Shown here: positions 19,801 through 26,486 of the stretch, piece by piece | How positions within the stretch are numbered: the stretch's first letter is position 1 | Layout: every line of letters starts with the position of its first letter | Program-made: the position numbers and the translations under genes | Source: Planctomycetota bacterium | Lineage (GTDB): Bacteria; Planctomycetota; Phycisphaerae; UBA1845; PWPN01 | Length of the DNA stretch: 64,000 nucleotides | Direction of reading: 5' to 3' | NCBI GenBank assembly: GCA_022711465.1 | Contig: JAKLEZ010000003.1 | Coordinates: 1-64,000 of the forward strand | Notes under the pieces: model-generated | The model's database searches: none | Told to the model about the DNA's origin: nothing | The model's input: only the letters and a program-made list of their open reading frames with translations

Positions 19801-21391
19801 CTTCGCTCACCCCGCCCGCGTCGGTCACGCCAGCCGTCACCGTGACCGGCTGCGCCGATGTCGGCGCCGGCGGATCGTGACGGACGGACCGGATTACCGG
19901 CGCCGGATCCGCCACGGCCGTCGAGTTCGGCCTGCCCGGCGTGCCGCCGTTCATCGTCGAGGCCCGCCAGGCGCTGCCCGCGTTGTTGTCGGCATCAGGG
20001 TGGATCAGCTCCAGCGAAGGCCCCTCCCCGTCCGGCTCGGTTGGCCAGGAGCCGTCATCCGCGTACCTCACCTCGTCGGCCACGTTGTTCAGCGGATCGC
20101 GCAACACGATGTGCTCGTGCCCGTCCGCCAGGACATCCGTGAATCCTCCCACGACCATCACGTCCGAACCGTACTTGGCCTTGAATGTGGTCACGTCCCG
20201 GGCGACCACCAGGTACGCTCCCGCGTCGATCTGCAGGTCCGACGGCAGGTCGTAGTCCACCGCCCCGGTCACCTTCCAGCCTGTCAACGTCACTGCCGCG
20301 GCAGACCGATTGTAGACTTCGATGAACTCCTCATTGCGGTCGTACGGCAGGCGCGGCTGGCTTTCTACTCCTGGTGGAGGTGAAGGATGGTACATGATCT
20401 CGGTGATGACAATTGAATCAGTCAGCGTGATGTGGTTCGGCTCGTCCCGCGATGGCGAGGTCATGACGTACGTGTCGTCCCCGCCGTCGGGTACGCGGCC
20501 GACCGAACCCATCGAAGCCCGTGTCCGATAAGTCAAGGTGTCAATCAACCGTCCGTCCGGCATCAATAGCGAAATGCGCGACTCCACGTTGTCCGGTATC
20601 GGGAACGGCAGCGAGACCCTGTCCACCGACCATCGTCCGCCGGCGGGAACGGCCGCGCCGCCGCCGATGGTATAGACGCCGCCCGGAAACGGCTCCCCGG
20701 TCAGGCCGTAGCCCTCCAGGTTCACAGCCCCCCCACTGCGATTGCACAGCTCGATCCACCCTCCCCCCGCCGTGGAAGCCACCTCGTTGATCACCACGTC
20801 GCGGGCCGGCTCGACAAGCGTATTCACACTGTTTGAACGGCCGGGCGTGCCCCCGATGATCCGCGAAGGCAGCCAGTTCCACGGCCGATCGCCGGCCTCC
20901 TGCGCCGACACGCGCTCCAGCGTCGGGCCATCACCATCCGGCCGCTCCGGCCATGGGTCCTCATCGCTGTAATGGACACGCTCGACCAGCACGCCTTGGG
21001 CGTTCACCAGTTGGATCATCTCGCCTTCATTGGCTAACTTGCCTCCGAACGGCCCAATACACTCGCTGATACCGTAAACACTCGCGACCACCGACGGGTT
21101 CTTCGCCACCACCAGGTAGGCACCCGGCTGAATGAACGTCGCCGTCGGGAAGACGAAATCGACGCCGCTGACAATCCGCCACGCGGATAGATCCACCGCT
21201 TCGGACCCGCGGTTGTACAGTTCAAGGAACTCGTGCTCGTCACGGTTGCCGTAGGGGTGATAGTTGAACTCGGTGATCACGATGTGCATGTCGTGGGCCC
21301 GGGCCGTCACGGGCCCAAGACCGGCGAATGCCCCGGCAATCACGGCCAATCGGACCCACGCTCGGAGGTTCATGCCCCAAGTGCATGTCAT
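13811..21391 (-). CDS. Giant secreted LTD/CotH/beta-helix protein with dockerin-like tail
   Basis: 2526 residues, starting at ATG 21391 behind GGAGGTGG. After a signal peptide (about 1-32) come lamin-tail domains near 35-190, 195-320 and 325-490 (EFLELYNRGSEAVDLSAW, EFIEVYNRSAAAVTLTGW). A beta-sandwich lies near 500-615. A CotH-type kinase-like domain lies near 620-960, with YRGKGSRNDAKKSFRVQF, DDGDDYYLYH and WVLVPWDFDSVW. Two near-duplicate sandwich modules follow (about 990-1165 and 1175-1350, each with a GFGDSDDRT-like turn). Then come a right-handed beta-helix (1440-1790), a fourth lamin-tail domain (1800-1930), a second beta-helix (2060-2440) and a calcium-loop dockerin-like end. It is probably a surface or matrix protein. 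Whether the CotH domain is an active kinase is not known. Confidence 0.85.
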   Translation of the reverse strand: MTCTWGMNLRAWVRLAVIAGAFAGLGPVTARAHDMHIVITEFNYHPYGNRDEHEFLELYNRGSEAVDLSAWRIVSGVDFVFPTATFIQPGAYLVVAKNPSVVASVYGISECIGPFGGKLANEGEMIQLVNAQGVLVERVHYSDEDPWPERPDGDGPTLERVSAQEAGDRPWNWLPSRIIGGTPGRSNSVNTLVEPARDVVINEVASTAGGGWIELCNRSGGAVNLEGYGLTGEPFPGGVYTIGGGAAVPAGGRWSVDRVSLPFPIPDNVESRISLLMPDGRLIDTLTYRTRASMGSVGRVPDGGDDTYVMTSPSRDEPNHITLTDSIVITEIMYHPSPPPGVESQPRLPYDRNEEFIEVYNRSAAAVTLTGWKVTGAVDYDLPSDLQIDAGAYLVVARDVTTFKAKYGSDVMVVGGFTDVLADGHEHIVLRDPLNNVADEVRYADDGSWPTEPDGEGPSLELIHPDADNNAGSAWRASTMNGGTPGRPNSTAVADPAPVIRSVRHDPPAPTSAQPVTVTAGVTDAGGVSEVRLRYVVDPGTAFASVLMTDDGAHGDGAAGDGVYGATLPVQSAGSIIRFYIDAVDNQSHAATAPAFPPAYARSGPSDPTFLYQVDDRTWPTDLPLYRVVMTGANLHTLRTRDVYSNVDLDGTFVCDNTVIYNVGVRYRGKGSRNDAKKSFRVQFHDDGPYGNLEDLNLNAHEIHQQYIGQEFFSYVDLPVHRTRLVLMTLNNDLDMTSLADPNTYLQVESVDESYIERVFEEDAGGNLYRGEQDGDLSYHGTSPADYRSIYLKETNEDLDDYRDVIALTDLLTNTGDAQFADVVRANVDIDEWMRFFAAMTVVTNDEGGICLDDGDDYYLYHRPTDDKWVLVPWDFDSVWNLGSTRSPPNQRLFRAGINDSGRVTLPIVRRILRHPDFAPIYYREIRQLMAYSFHPEIMAGRIANLRRYSPRFAARDIDDVEAFTTQRRSYLASMIPLALTVSVDEAMRARVDYIVDGDEWRFFRGTGEPSATALDWTRLGFDDAGWEKGQSGFGYGDSDDRTTLSDMQNGFTSVYIRKKFTIDDPGTVPELMLSMWYDDGFVAYINGREVGRHNAPGTIDEAVPRTQTATADHEAADYGWEVYNLTSWLTAADTPLVKGENVLAIHGLNRTSGSTDFSLRPILYVPGIVPPRVMHIDDGEQWSFIRGLSEPSAEPLGWTQPGFVEAGWESGLSGFGFGDSDDRTPLNDMQNNYLSVYIRKRFTISDLSAIDDLLLEMWYDDGFVAYLNGQYIAHGSVTLPASRVIAYNDDAAAASHEQAGFEAFDLTALLSAPSSPLRQGENVLAIHGLNASYGSTDFSLRPRLSSSGRLSSTISDCGAGLVTTADKIHISGTAPAGDARWMQVNNRTAGYLPVSWDNNPLELSAYAAEVELQPGPNDLSIVALNADFTEVARRQLTVTRAVDSSTPVAGVLDPLTTWTREGGPYHITSDVVVPASGLLTIEAGTSLLFDENAALVVRGRLLASGTADAPIRLGPFVCGRMWSGLVFLQSEGESRLSNCELFDGSTPVYEGTSYAACVNVVGSSLRVEHGLFDRMAARGIDAVQNASLSVFSSAFRNTGGAIHVDHSCADLEELSVVHVIGASGAIALHGDCTAPSSIRCCVLDTGGGDGIDLQASSALIEGNTILGMAGKGLSLRSGHPIVHGNVVANCPTGMTLADGVNAAISHCTIVGGQTGIDLLEITTGQGGGHAEVDSTIVWDFAVASVRLDSSSSVNIQMSDIAGGFVGTGNLATDPLFVDAGPGSYYLAPTSPCVGTGVSGTDMGALPAADNPVFQVVINEWMAQNSTIPDPQGEYDDWFELYNRGPRPVNVGGLSLSDHTDTPGLWRIPSNTILQPRQFLLVWADRDVTDVPGLHADFALEVNGEEIGLYLQAGGAYHVVDRVTFGGQTSDRSMGRTTDGAAEMDVLERPTPGESNNPPPPLTNGVGLRLVVPPRFLPSADVPLRIEVLTPSGTVDRNLWTGQILLSTDPPGIAIAPASVEVINGMASGQFRLSSAGNVRLTAAFEERRATVELVGLDAPTYRSVSGSLASGTTVWGPADGIVRVTGDLTVPSGAILQIQAGTMVTLNASTDITVQGSVQCAGTLEAPVLITAADSAAAWGQILHTGAMSTSAYHYTFLTHAGDATGVGHTGAGPVIRGASGATVSFADCSFIDEFGKGLYADSCHLTFERCLFARMIMGPEVTNTDTAITDTFFHRMLPGGDVTDNDGLYLNGSGTMTVRRCVFAFGGDDGIDTLNSTPLIEQCIVRHFEDKGLSIFSGEVRIRDSALLSNSTGISAKGNNTDVFVDNCTLYEHPIGLEARDKFGEPNNIIHFYVNNSIIWASPEVVRTDYQPENIVIAHSILDPSIPWAGTGNLTTDPRFRDDGGYDFRLREDSPGINSGDPAFAPATGEADLDGRPRVLAGRVDRGAYESVPALEPDLDADGDVDLKDYGLFAACVSGPSVPVAMGCERPDFDGDQDVDQADFGIFQRCYSGGDMPADPGCTN

Positions 21392-21528
21392 GACCCCACC
21401 TCCTCTGGCCAGAAAACGCTGGATGATGAGACACCCACGCTCCGCGAGAGTTCCTTACCCGAAGGACTGCCTCTCGGCCGGACGCGCTCGGTGCACCGGG
21501 CCGGAGCCAGCCCATGGGGCTCATATCG

Positions 21529-21557
21529 ATTATACTCTGCGACTCATGGACTCCCAA
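21529..21557 (-). promoter_or_regulatory. Likely sigma70-type promoter for the giant LTD/CotH gene
   Basis: On the minus strand TTGGGA (21557-21552) is followed after 17 bases by a perfect TATAAT (21534-21529). Transcription would start roughly 130 bases upstream of the ATG at 21391. Confidence 0.55.
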
Positions 21558-21684
21558 GCTCCGCCCAGCCTGTTCGCCGAGATGCCACCGGGCCACCTGA
21601 ATCTCAAGTCAACACACGCGATCTTCACTTGAAAGCCTCGCTGTCCGGGAACAACATGCCGACGCGGGTTCCTGAGCCGGGATT

Positions 21685-21728
21685 TGCCGGATAAGGACCC
21701 GGCGAATGCCGGATAATGACCCGGCGAA
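21685..21728. repeat. Two tandem copies of a 22-base repeat
   Basis: The unit TGCCGGATAAGGACCCGGCG plus AA at 21685-21706 is repeated immediately at 21707-21728 with a single G to T change. Each unit contains CCGG twice. It lies between genes; its function is unknown. Confidence 0.8.
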
Positions 21729-21914
21729 GGAGGCGTGAGCACACGCGCGGAATCTGGAGGGTTGACGCATACCAGGGCGGAACCGCGAGGGACTGATGGT
21801 CGAGACCGGAATGAGGCAGGAATGGGCTTTGTGAGTGCGGCGGCCGGTGGTGACGTTCCATCCCACTGTGGATCACGGTGCCATTGTCGGCCTTCGCTTG
21901 CCGCGCCCTTCGAG

Positions 21915-22952
21915 TCATCGAGCCTGATCGACGAAGGCGTCAATCAGTGCGATGGCGTTCTCCAGCGGCACGCCCGGCAGGATCGGCTTGGCCGGAGCCA
22001 TGACGTAGCCTCCGCCGGCACCCATGCGGGTGAGGCACTCCCGCACCTCTCTCCGCACATCGTCGGGAGCGCCGGAGGGGAGCGTGCGCTGCGTGCTGAT
22101 CCCCCCCATCAGGCACAGATTCCGCCCGAAGCGCCGCTTGATGTCGAAGATATCCATCGCTTCCGGCTGGAGGGGTTGCAGGCAGTTCACTCCGACCTCG
22201 ACAAGATCGGGGATGATCGGGGTGACGTGGCCGCATGAGTGCAGGTAAACCAGCTTTCCGCCGGCGCGGATCCGTTCGCACAAGCGGGCGAGGTGCGGCT
22301 TCAGCAGCTTTCGCCAGTGCTGCGGGCTGATCAGCAGGCTCCTCTGGGTACCGTAGTCCTCGCTCATGCCGATTGCATCGATCCGGTTTCCGTAATCCCG
22401 CAGCAGGCGGTCGATGACCCTGAGGCAGACCGACTCGAGCCCCTCCAGCAGTTCCTGCACGAACGAGGGGTGCAGGTGGAGGTCCATCAAGATGTTCTCC
22501 ATGCCGCGCATGAACCAAGTCCGTTCGAAGAACATCATACTCAGTTGTACGATCCTGAAGCGGTCGGTGTTGCTGTCCAGCCATTTGCCCAGGCCATCGA
22601 AGTGCTCGTCGCTGGCGAGATCTGGGAACTCGTACCCCTTCAGACTCGGCTCGCCCAGAACGGGCCGCAGCACATGAAGCACGTTTCCACGACGAAACTC
22701 GGTTCCGAACTCATCCGTGAACAGATCGCCTTTCTCGATGACGGGCCGGGCGGTGACGTCCCTCATGATCGTGTAGCTGCCGGCGAAAGTCCTGGTGCCG
22801 TCGGGGGAGCCGACAAAGCTGTCCTGCCCATAATGCCTGGCCAGCTCTGGCACCATCTCCTTGTCCACCCAGATGTAGTACGGGCAGACATCGGTCTCTT
22901 CGAAGCGAATCGCCTGATACACGACCTCGCGCAATGTCTTCTTCTGGTTCAT
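21915..22952 (-). CDS. Uroporphyrinogen-decarboxylase-fold methyltransferase-like protein
   Basis: 345 residues, with AGGAATC before the ATG at 22952. The UroD-type barrel is recognisable from the IGMSEDYGTQRSLLISPQHW stretch, the LKPHLARL segment and H238-S-C240-GH, with C280 (NLCLMGG) downstream. The His-x-Cys plus later Cys arrangement is the zinc-ligand pattern of methylcobalamin:coenzyme M-type methyltransferases (MtaA/CmuA relatives), not of heme-pathway HemE. The protein probably handles a methyl group or a small demethylation substrate in the cytoplasm. No corrinoid protein is encoded nearby. A second member, lacking the third cysteine, is at 28503-29570. Confidence 0.82.
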   Translation of the reverse strand: MNQKKTLREVVYQAIRFEETDVCPYYIWVDKEMVPELARHYGQDSFVGSPDGTRTFAGSYTIMRDVTARPVIEKGDLFTDEFGTEFRRGNVLHVLRPVLGEPSLKGYEFPDLASDEHFDGLGKWLDSNTDRFRIVQLSMMFFERTWFMRGMENILMDLHLHPSFVQELLEGLESVCLRVIDRLLRDYGNRIDAIGMSEDYGTQRSLLISPQHWRKLLKPHLARLCERIRAGGKLVYLHSCGHVTPIIPDLVEVGVNCLQPLQPEAMDIFDIKRRFGRNLCLMGGISTQRTLPSGAPDDVRREVRECLTRMGAGGGYVMAPAKPILPGVPLENAIALIDAFVDQAR

Positions 22953-23056
22953 GATTCCTGTTTCTGGGCCGTCCCCCGCTTAGGCCCGGGCAGCTCGTCT
23001 CACCGATTTTCATCCTACCTGAACGCGTACTCAGAGGAATCTCTGGTCGGAGCATT

Positions 23057-26000
23057 TCAGTCCGCGCAGTTCGGATCGGCCGGAACGTTTGAGCCGTTGT
23101 AGCAGCGCTGGAGGACGCCAAAATCGCCCTGGTCCACGTCGTCGTCTGCGTCGAGGTCCGCGCCTTCGCAACCTGGGGCGACGGGGATGACAGCCGGTCC
23201 GTTGGCGCACTGCCGGAGCAGGGCGCAGTCATCCGCATCTACGTCCGCGTCGCGGTCCAGGTCAGGTCGCACGTAGGGCACCAAGGCCAAGCTGTTGCCA
23301 CCGTAATGGTAGGCAATCGTGTGCGTGGGGGGCAGGTCGGTCACGCTCGCGAACCGCGTCCCGACGAGGGAATGGTATTTCGCGAAAACATAGGAACGGG
23401 TCGAGTTCAGGACACCCAGGCCGTCGAAATCGACCGTCGCCGCCGAGATATCGAGCTGTCCGCCAACGGTGAGCAGGTCGATTGACGAGGGGCCGTACTC
23501 GACCTTGAAGAGGCCCGCAATGCCGGCGCTGCCGCCGACATCCAACGACTCGATGCTGGGGCCGGGCGAGAGGGTGCCGCCGGTTTGGACGACCAGCGCG
23601 CCGGCGATGGAGCCCGTGCCTCCGAGCGTACCCGAGTTCTGCACGGTGGCGCCGCCGGCGATTGAGCCATTGACTAGCAGCACACCACTCTCGACGTTCG
23701 TGCCGCCGGTGTAAGTGCTGTGACCGTTGAGCTGAAGCGTGCCCGTTCCGGTCTTGGTGATTCCGCCACTGCCGGAGATGTCGCCGGCGAAGGTGGTGGA
23801 GGTGCTGTCGCCGCCGACGGTGAGGATTGCACCGCCCAGCGCCACCGAGCTGCTTGAGACGCCGGCCAGCGAGCCGATGGTCTGGTTGATGCCGTTCAGG
23901 TTGAGGGCCGCGCCGGCATTGGTCATGTTGACCGCGGTGGTGGAGGGAAGCGAGCCCGGGGCGCCGTAGTTGATGGTGCCGAGGTTCGCGTTGGGTCCGG
24001 CATCGTGGAGTTGTTCCAGGATGGCCGGCGTCAGCGTGCCGTCCCACATCCGCACTTCGTTGTAACTGGCGTTGGCTGTGGAGTCGGGCGTCCAGAAGGA
24101 CCTCGCCAGGTTGTTGGCGGTGTCGGTCAGCGTGGCGAGGTTGTTGGTCGTCGTGAAGGAATCCTGAGCGGCGCCCAGGTCGGTGCTGGCTGAAGGCGCC
24201 GTGTACCACGTGACCACCGTAGAATCGCCCACCGGGCTGAGCGTCATGACGATATGGAACTCAGCGTTGAGCGTGTACGGCTGGTTGGTGTCATCGGAGG
24301 TGGTGGTGACGGCATCCTTCCATTCGACACGGTCGGTCGACGCGTTGGTGCCGCGCGTCCAGCTCATGAACAGGTTCTCGCTGTTAGTCGCGCCGAAGTC
24401 GAAGATTCGACCCCAGTTCTGCATGCTTCGCTGCGTGGCCCACAGCTCGATGCTGATCGGCACATTCGCGTCCGGCAGGAGATTGCTGCCAAGGCGGATG
24501 TAGTCGGAAGCGTTTCGTGATCCGCCGGCGACGGTGGCGTCGTTGGCTGACAGGGTGACGTTATTAGCGCCGACTTCGACAAGGGTGGCATTGCTGCCAC
24601 CCACCGAATCGACCAGCGAGCCATTGAAGCTCCAACGATGCGTCACCGCCATGGGGGGGGAGCTGAGCCGCAGGGTTCCATCGGCGATTGTGGTTGAGCC
24701 GCGGTAGGTGTTGGCGGCGGTGAGCGTGAGCACGCCGGGGCCGGTCTTGGTCAAACCGCCGCTCGGAGAGGCGCCGGTCAGGGGCTGGGCCAGCGTGATG
24801 TTGTACCCATTGGTATCGATAGCCGCGCCGCCGTCCTGTATATCCACCGTACCCAGGCCGACCACGAAGGAACCGCTGGAGTTGCGTGCCCTGAGCGTTC
24901 CGCCGTTGAAATGCAGGGCGGTGGCGGAGTCACCATAGACTGCCGGCGCGCTGAGCATCCCACCATCGAGACACACCTCGCCCTTTTCCACCCGAACGAC
25001 ATCGGAGGCGTTGACTGTGCCGCCGCTGATCCGCAGCGTTCCGACGGCATTGCTGATGGTGCTGATCCGGCCGACCCGAATCTCGCCGCTGACACTGAGC
25101 ACGGCGCCGCCGGAGACGACCAGCGTGCCGGCGCTGGTCTGGCCGATGTGGAGCTTGGAGACTGTGCTGGCGGAAGAGCTCAGATCGGCCGTGTACCCGC
25201 TCTGAATCACCGCAGTCTGCGAGGCGCTGGGCACGGCGCCGCCGAGCCAGTTGCCGCCCGCCTGGTAGTCCAATGTGCCGGCGTGGCCGTCGAACTCGAT
25301 CTCGCTGGTGGCATTGGGCGCGCCGACGATCAGCACCTGAGCCATCGTCCGCGGCACCTTGATCACCGTTCCGTGCTTGCCCCGCGTCGGGAAGATCAAG
25401 TCGTTGACGCGCTCGGCCCAGGTCTGCATGTTGTCGTTGGACGTCAGCAGACCCATCCGGTTTTCGCCATAGCGGTCGCCGTAGAGAAACCAGGTGTCGC
25501 CGATCTTGATTCCGGTGGGACCTTCGAAGGCGTAGTCTCCCGAGATTCGCGGCGGATTCACCTTGTTGTACGGGCCGGTCACGTTGGGGCCACCTTGTGC
25601 CTTGAACACGTACAGACCGCTCTCGTTCTTGACGAAGCCGACGTGATTGGCGGCGTCTTTGACAATCATCATGTCAATGACCGTGTAGCCCGGATCGTAG
25701 AGCAGCGCAGTCGGCGTGAAGGTCTCGAAGTCGGTCGTCATCGTGTAGTAGATGTGATTGGGCGCTCCCGAGACGTTTTCTCTCGACGACCAGTAGATCA
25801 TGTACCGGTTGGTGGTCAAGTCGAAGAGGAGTTCCGGCGCCCAGGCATTACGCGTGTTGGCATACCCCGCCATCACATCAATGTACTTCTTGTTGGTCCA
25901 GGTGAGCAGGTCGTTGGACTCGCCGTAGCAGATCTGCGTGGCGACGTCCCAGGGCAGGGTCGTGTGGACCAGGCGGAACTTCCCGTCGGGGCCGAGGTTG

Positions 26001-26263
26001 ATGCAGGGATCGCGCGCGGTGATGCCCATCATCGGGCCGGTAACGGCGATGTCGCCGTTGACCGCATGGTAGCTGTAGCCGTCGAGCGAATACGCCAGGT
26101 GCATCCCGTCAGTGCCGTCGGGATCGCGGAAGTAGGAGAAGATGTAGACAACCTCCGCGGCCGGCGCCGGCGCGGGCGGCAGGATCGCGCAAGCCATCGC
26201 CGCTACGGCGAGAGCGCGGCGGACATGTTGGCGATAGCTCTTGCACCCGATTGATGGACCCAC
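23057..26263 (-). CDS. Secreted GH43-like, beta-strand-repeat, LamG and dockerin-like protein
   Basis: 1068 residues from GTG 26263, which has a strong GGAGGT five bases upstream; an ATG at 26302 is the longer alternative. After a signal peptide (about 1-36), residues 38-325 form a GH43-type five-bladed propeller. It has ARDP (D85), NAWAPELLFD, VIDMMIV (D197) and AFEGPTG (E247) in the order expected for the catalytic acids. Residues 330-540 are G/T/S-rich beta-helix repeats of the autotransporter-associated type (KTGPGVLTLTAANTYRGSTT). Residues 545-760 look like a LamG/concanavalin lectin domain. More strand repeats follow, then a double calcium-loop tail (DVDADDCALLRQCANG, DVDQGDFGVLQRCYNG). 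It is predicted to act on plant or algal polysaccharide side chains. Confidence 0.82.
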   Translation of the reverse strand: MGPSIGCKSYRQHVRRALAVAAMACAILPPAPAPAAEVVYIFSYFRDPDGTDGMHLAYSLDGYSYHAVNGDIAVTGPMMGITARDPCINLGPDGKFRLVHTTLPWDVATQICYGESNDLLTWTNKKYIDVMAGYANTRNAWAPELLFDLTTNRYMIYWSSRENVSGAPNHIYYTMTTDFETFTPTALLYDPGYTVIDMMIVKDAANHVGFVKNESGLYVFKAQGGPNVTGPYNKVNPPRISGDYAFEGPTGIKIGDTWFLYGDRYGENRMGLLTSNDNMQTWAERVNDLIFPTRGKHGTVIKVPRTMAQVLIVGAPNATSEIEFDGHAGTLDYQAGGNWLGGAVPSASQTAVIQSGYTADLSSSASTVSKLHIGQTSAGTLVVSGGAVLSVSGEIRVGRISTISNAVGTLRISGGTVNASDVVRVEKGEVCLDGGMLSAPAVYGDSATALHFNGGTLRARNSSGSFVVGLGTVDIQDGGAAIDTNGYNITLAQPLTGASPSGGLTKTGPGVLTLTAANTYRGSTTIADGTLRLSSPPMAVTHRWSFNGSLVDSVGGSNATLVEVGANNVTLSANDATVAGGSRNASDYIRLGSNLLPDANVPISIELWATQRSMQNWGRIFDFGATNSENLFMSWTRGTNASTDRVEWKDAVTTTSDDTNQPYTLNAEFHIVMTLSPVGDSTVVTWYTAPSASTDLGAAQDSFTTTNNLATLTDTANNLARSFWTPDSTANASYNEVRMWDGTLTPAILEQLHDAGPNANLGTINYGAPGSLPSTTAVNMTNAGAALNLNGINQTIGSLAGVSSSSVALGGAILTVGGDSTSTTFAGDISGSGGITKTGTGTLQLNGHSTYTGGTNVESGVLLVNGSIAGGATVQNSGTLGGTGSIAGALVVQTGGTLSPGPSIESLDVGGSAGIAGLFKVEYGPSSIDLLTVGGQLDISAATVDFDGLGVLNSTRSYVFAKYHSLVGTRFASVTDLPPTHTIAYHYGGNSLALVPYVRPDLDRDADVDADDCALLRQCANGPAVIPVAPGCEGADLDADDDVDQGDFGVLQRCYNGSNVPADPNCAD

Positions 26264-26486
26264 TGCCCACCTCCAAGGTAGTAACTGTGATCCCAACTGC
26301 ACCGCTCAATTCAGCGCGGCGCGGTCGCCGGCTCCAGGGTAATGGCACCGCCCAAACCTGCGGCCGCCAGCGCCTGCGGGAACGTCATGCCCGCCGGCGG
26401 GCCTGGACCTGCGCCGGCCTGAATCGCCTCCCGAATCTCCTCGCCCCGTGTTATTCTCCGCTCCGACGGCGCCGATCAACGCCGGC

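Larger units (their letters stand above)
21392..21914. other. Intergenic region between two minus-strand genes
   Basis: It holds the promoter at 21529-21557 and the tandem 22-base repeat at 21685-21728. The overlapping open frames are Arg/Ser/Pro-rich and carry no recognised motif. Confidence 0.5.

Noticed and set aside
21685..21728. Possible CRISPR array
   Set aside because: Only two repeat units, directly abutting with no spacer, and no cas genes anywhere in the window.
24911..26254. Plus-strand open frame of 447 codons
   Set aside because: Antisense to the GH43-like propeller, which has clear motifs; the shadow has none.
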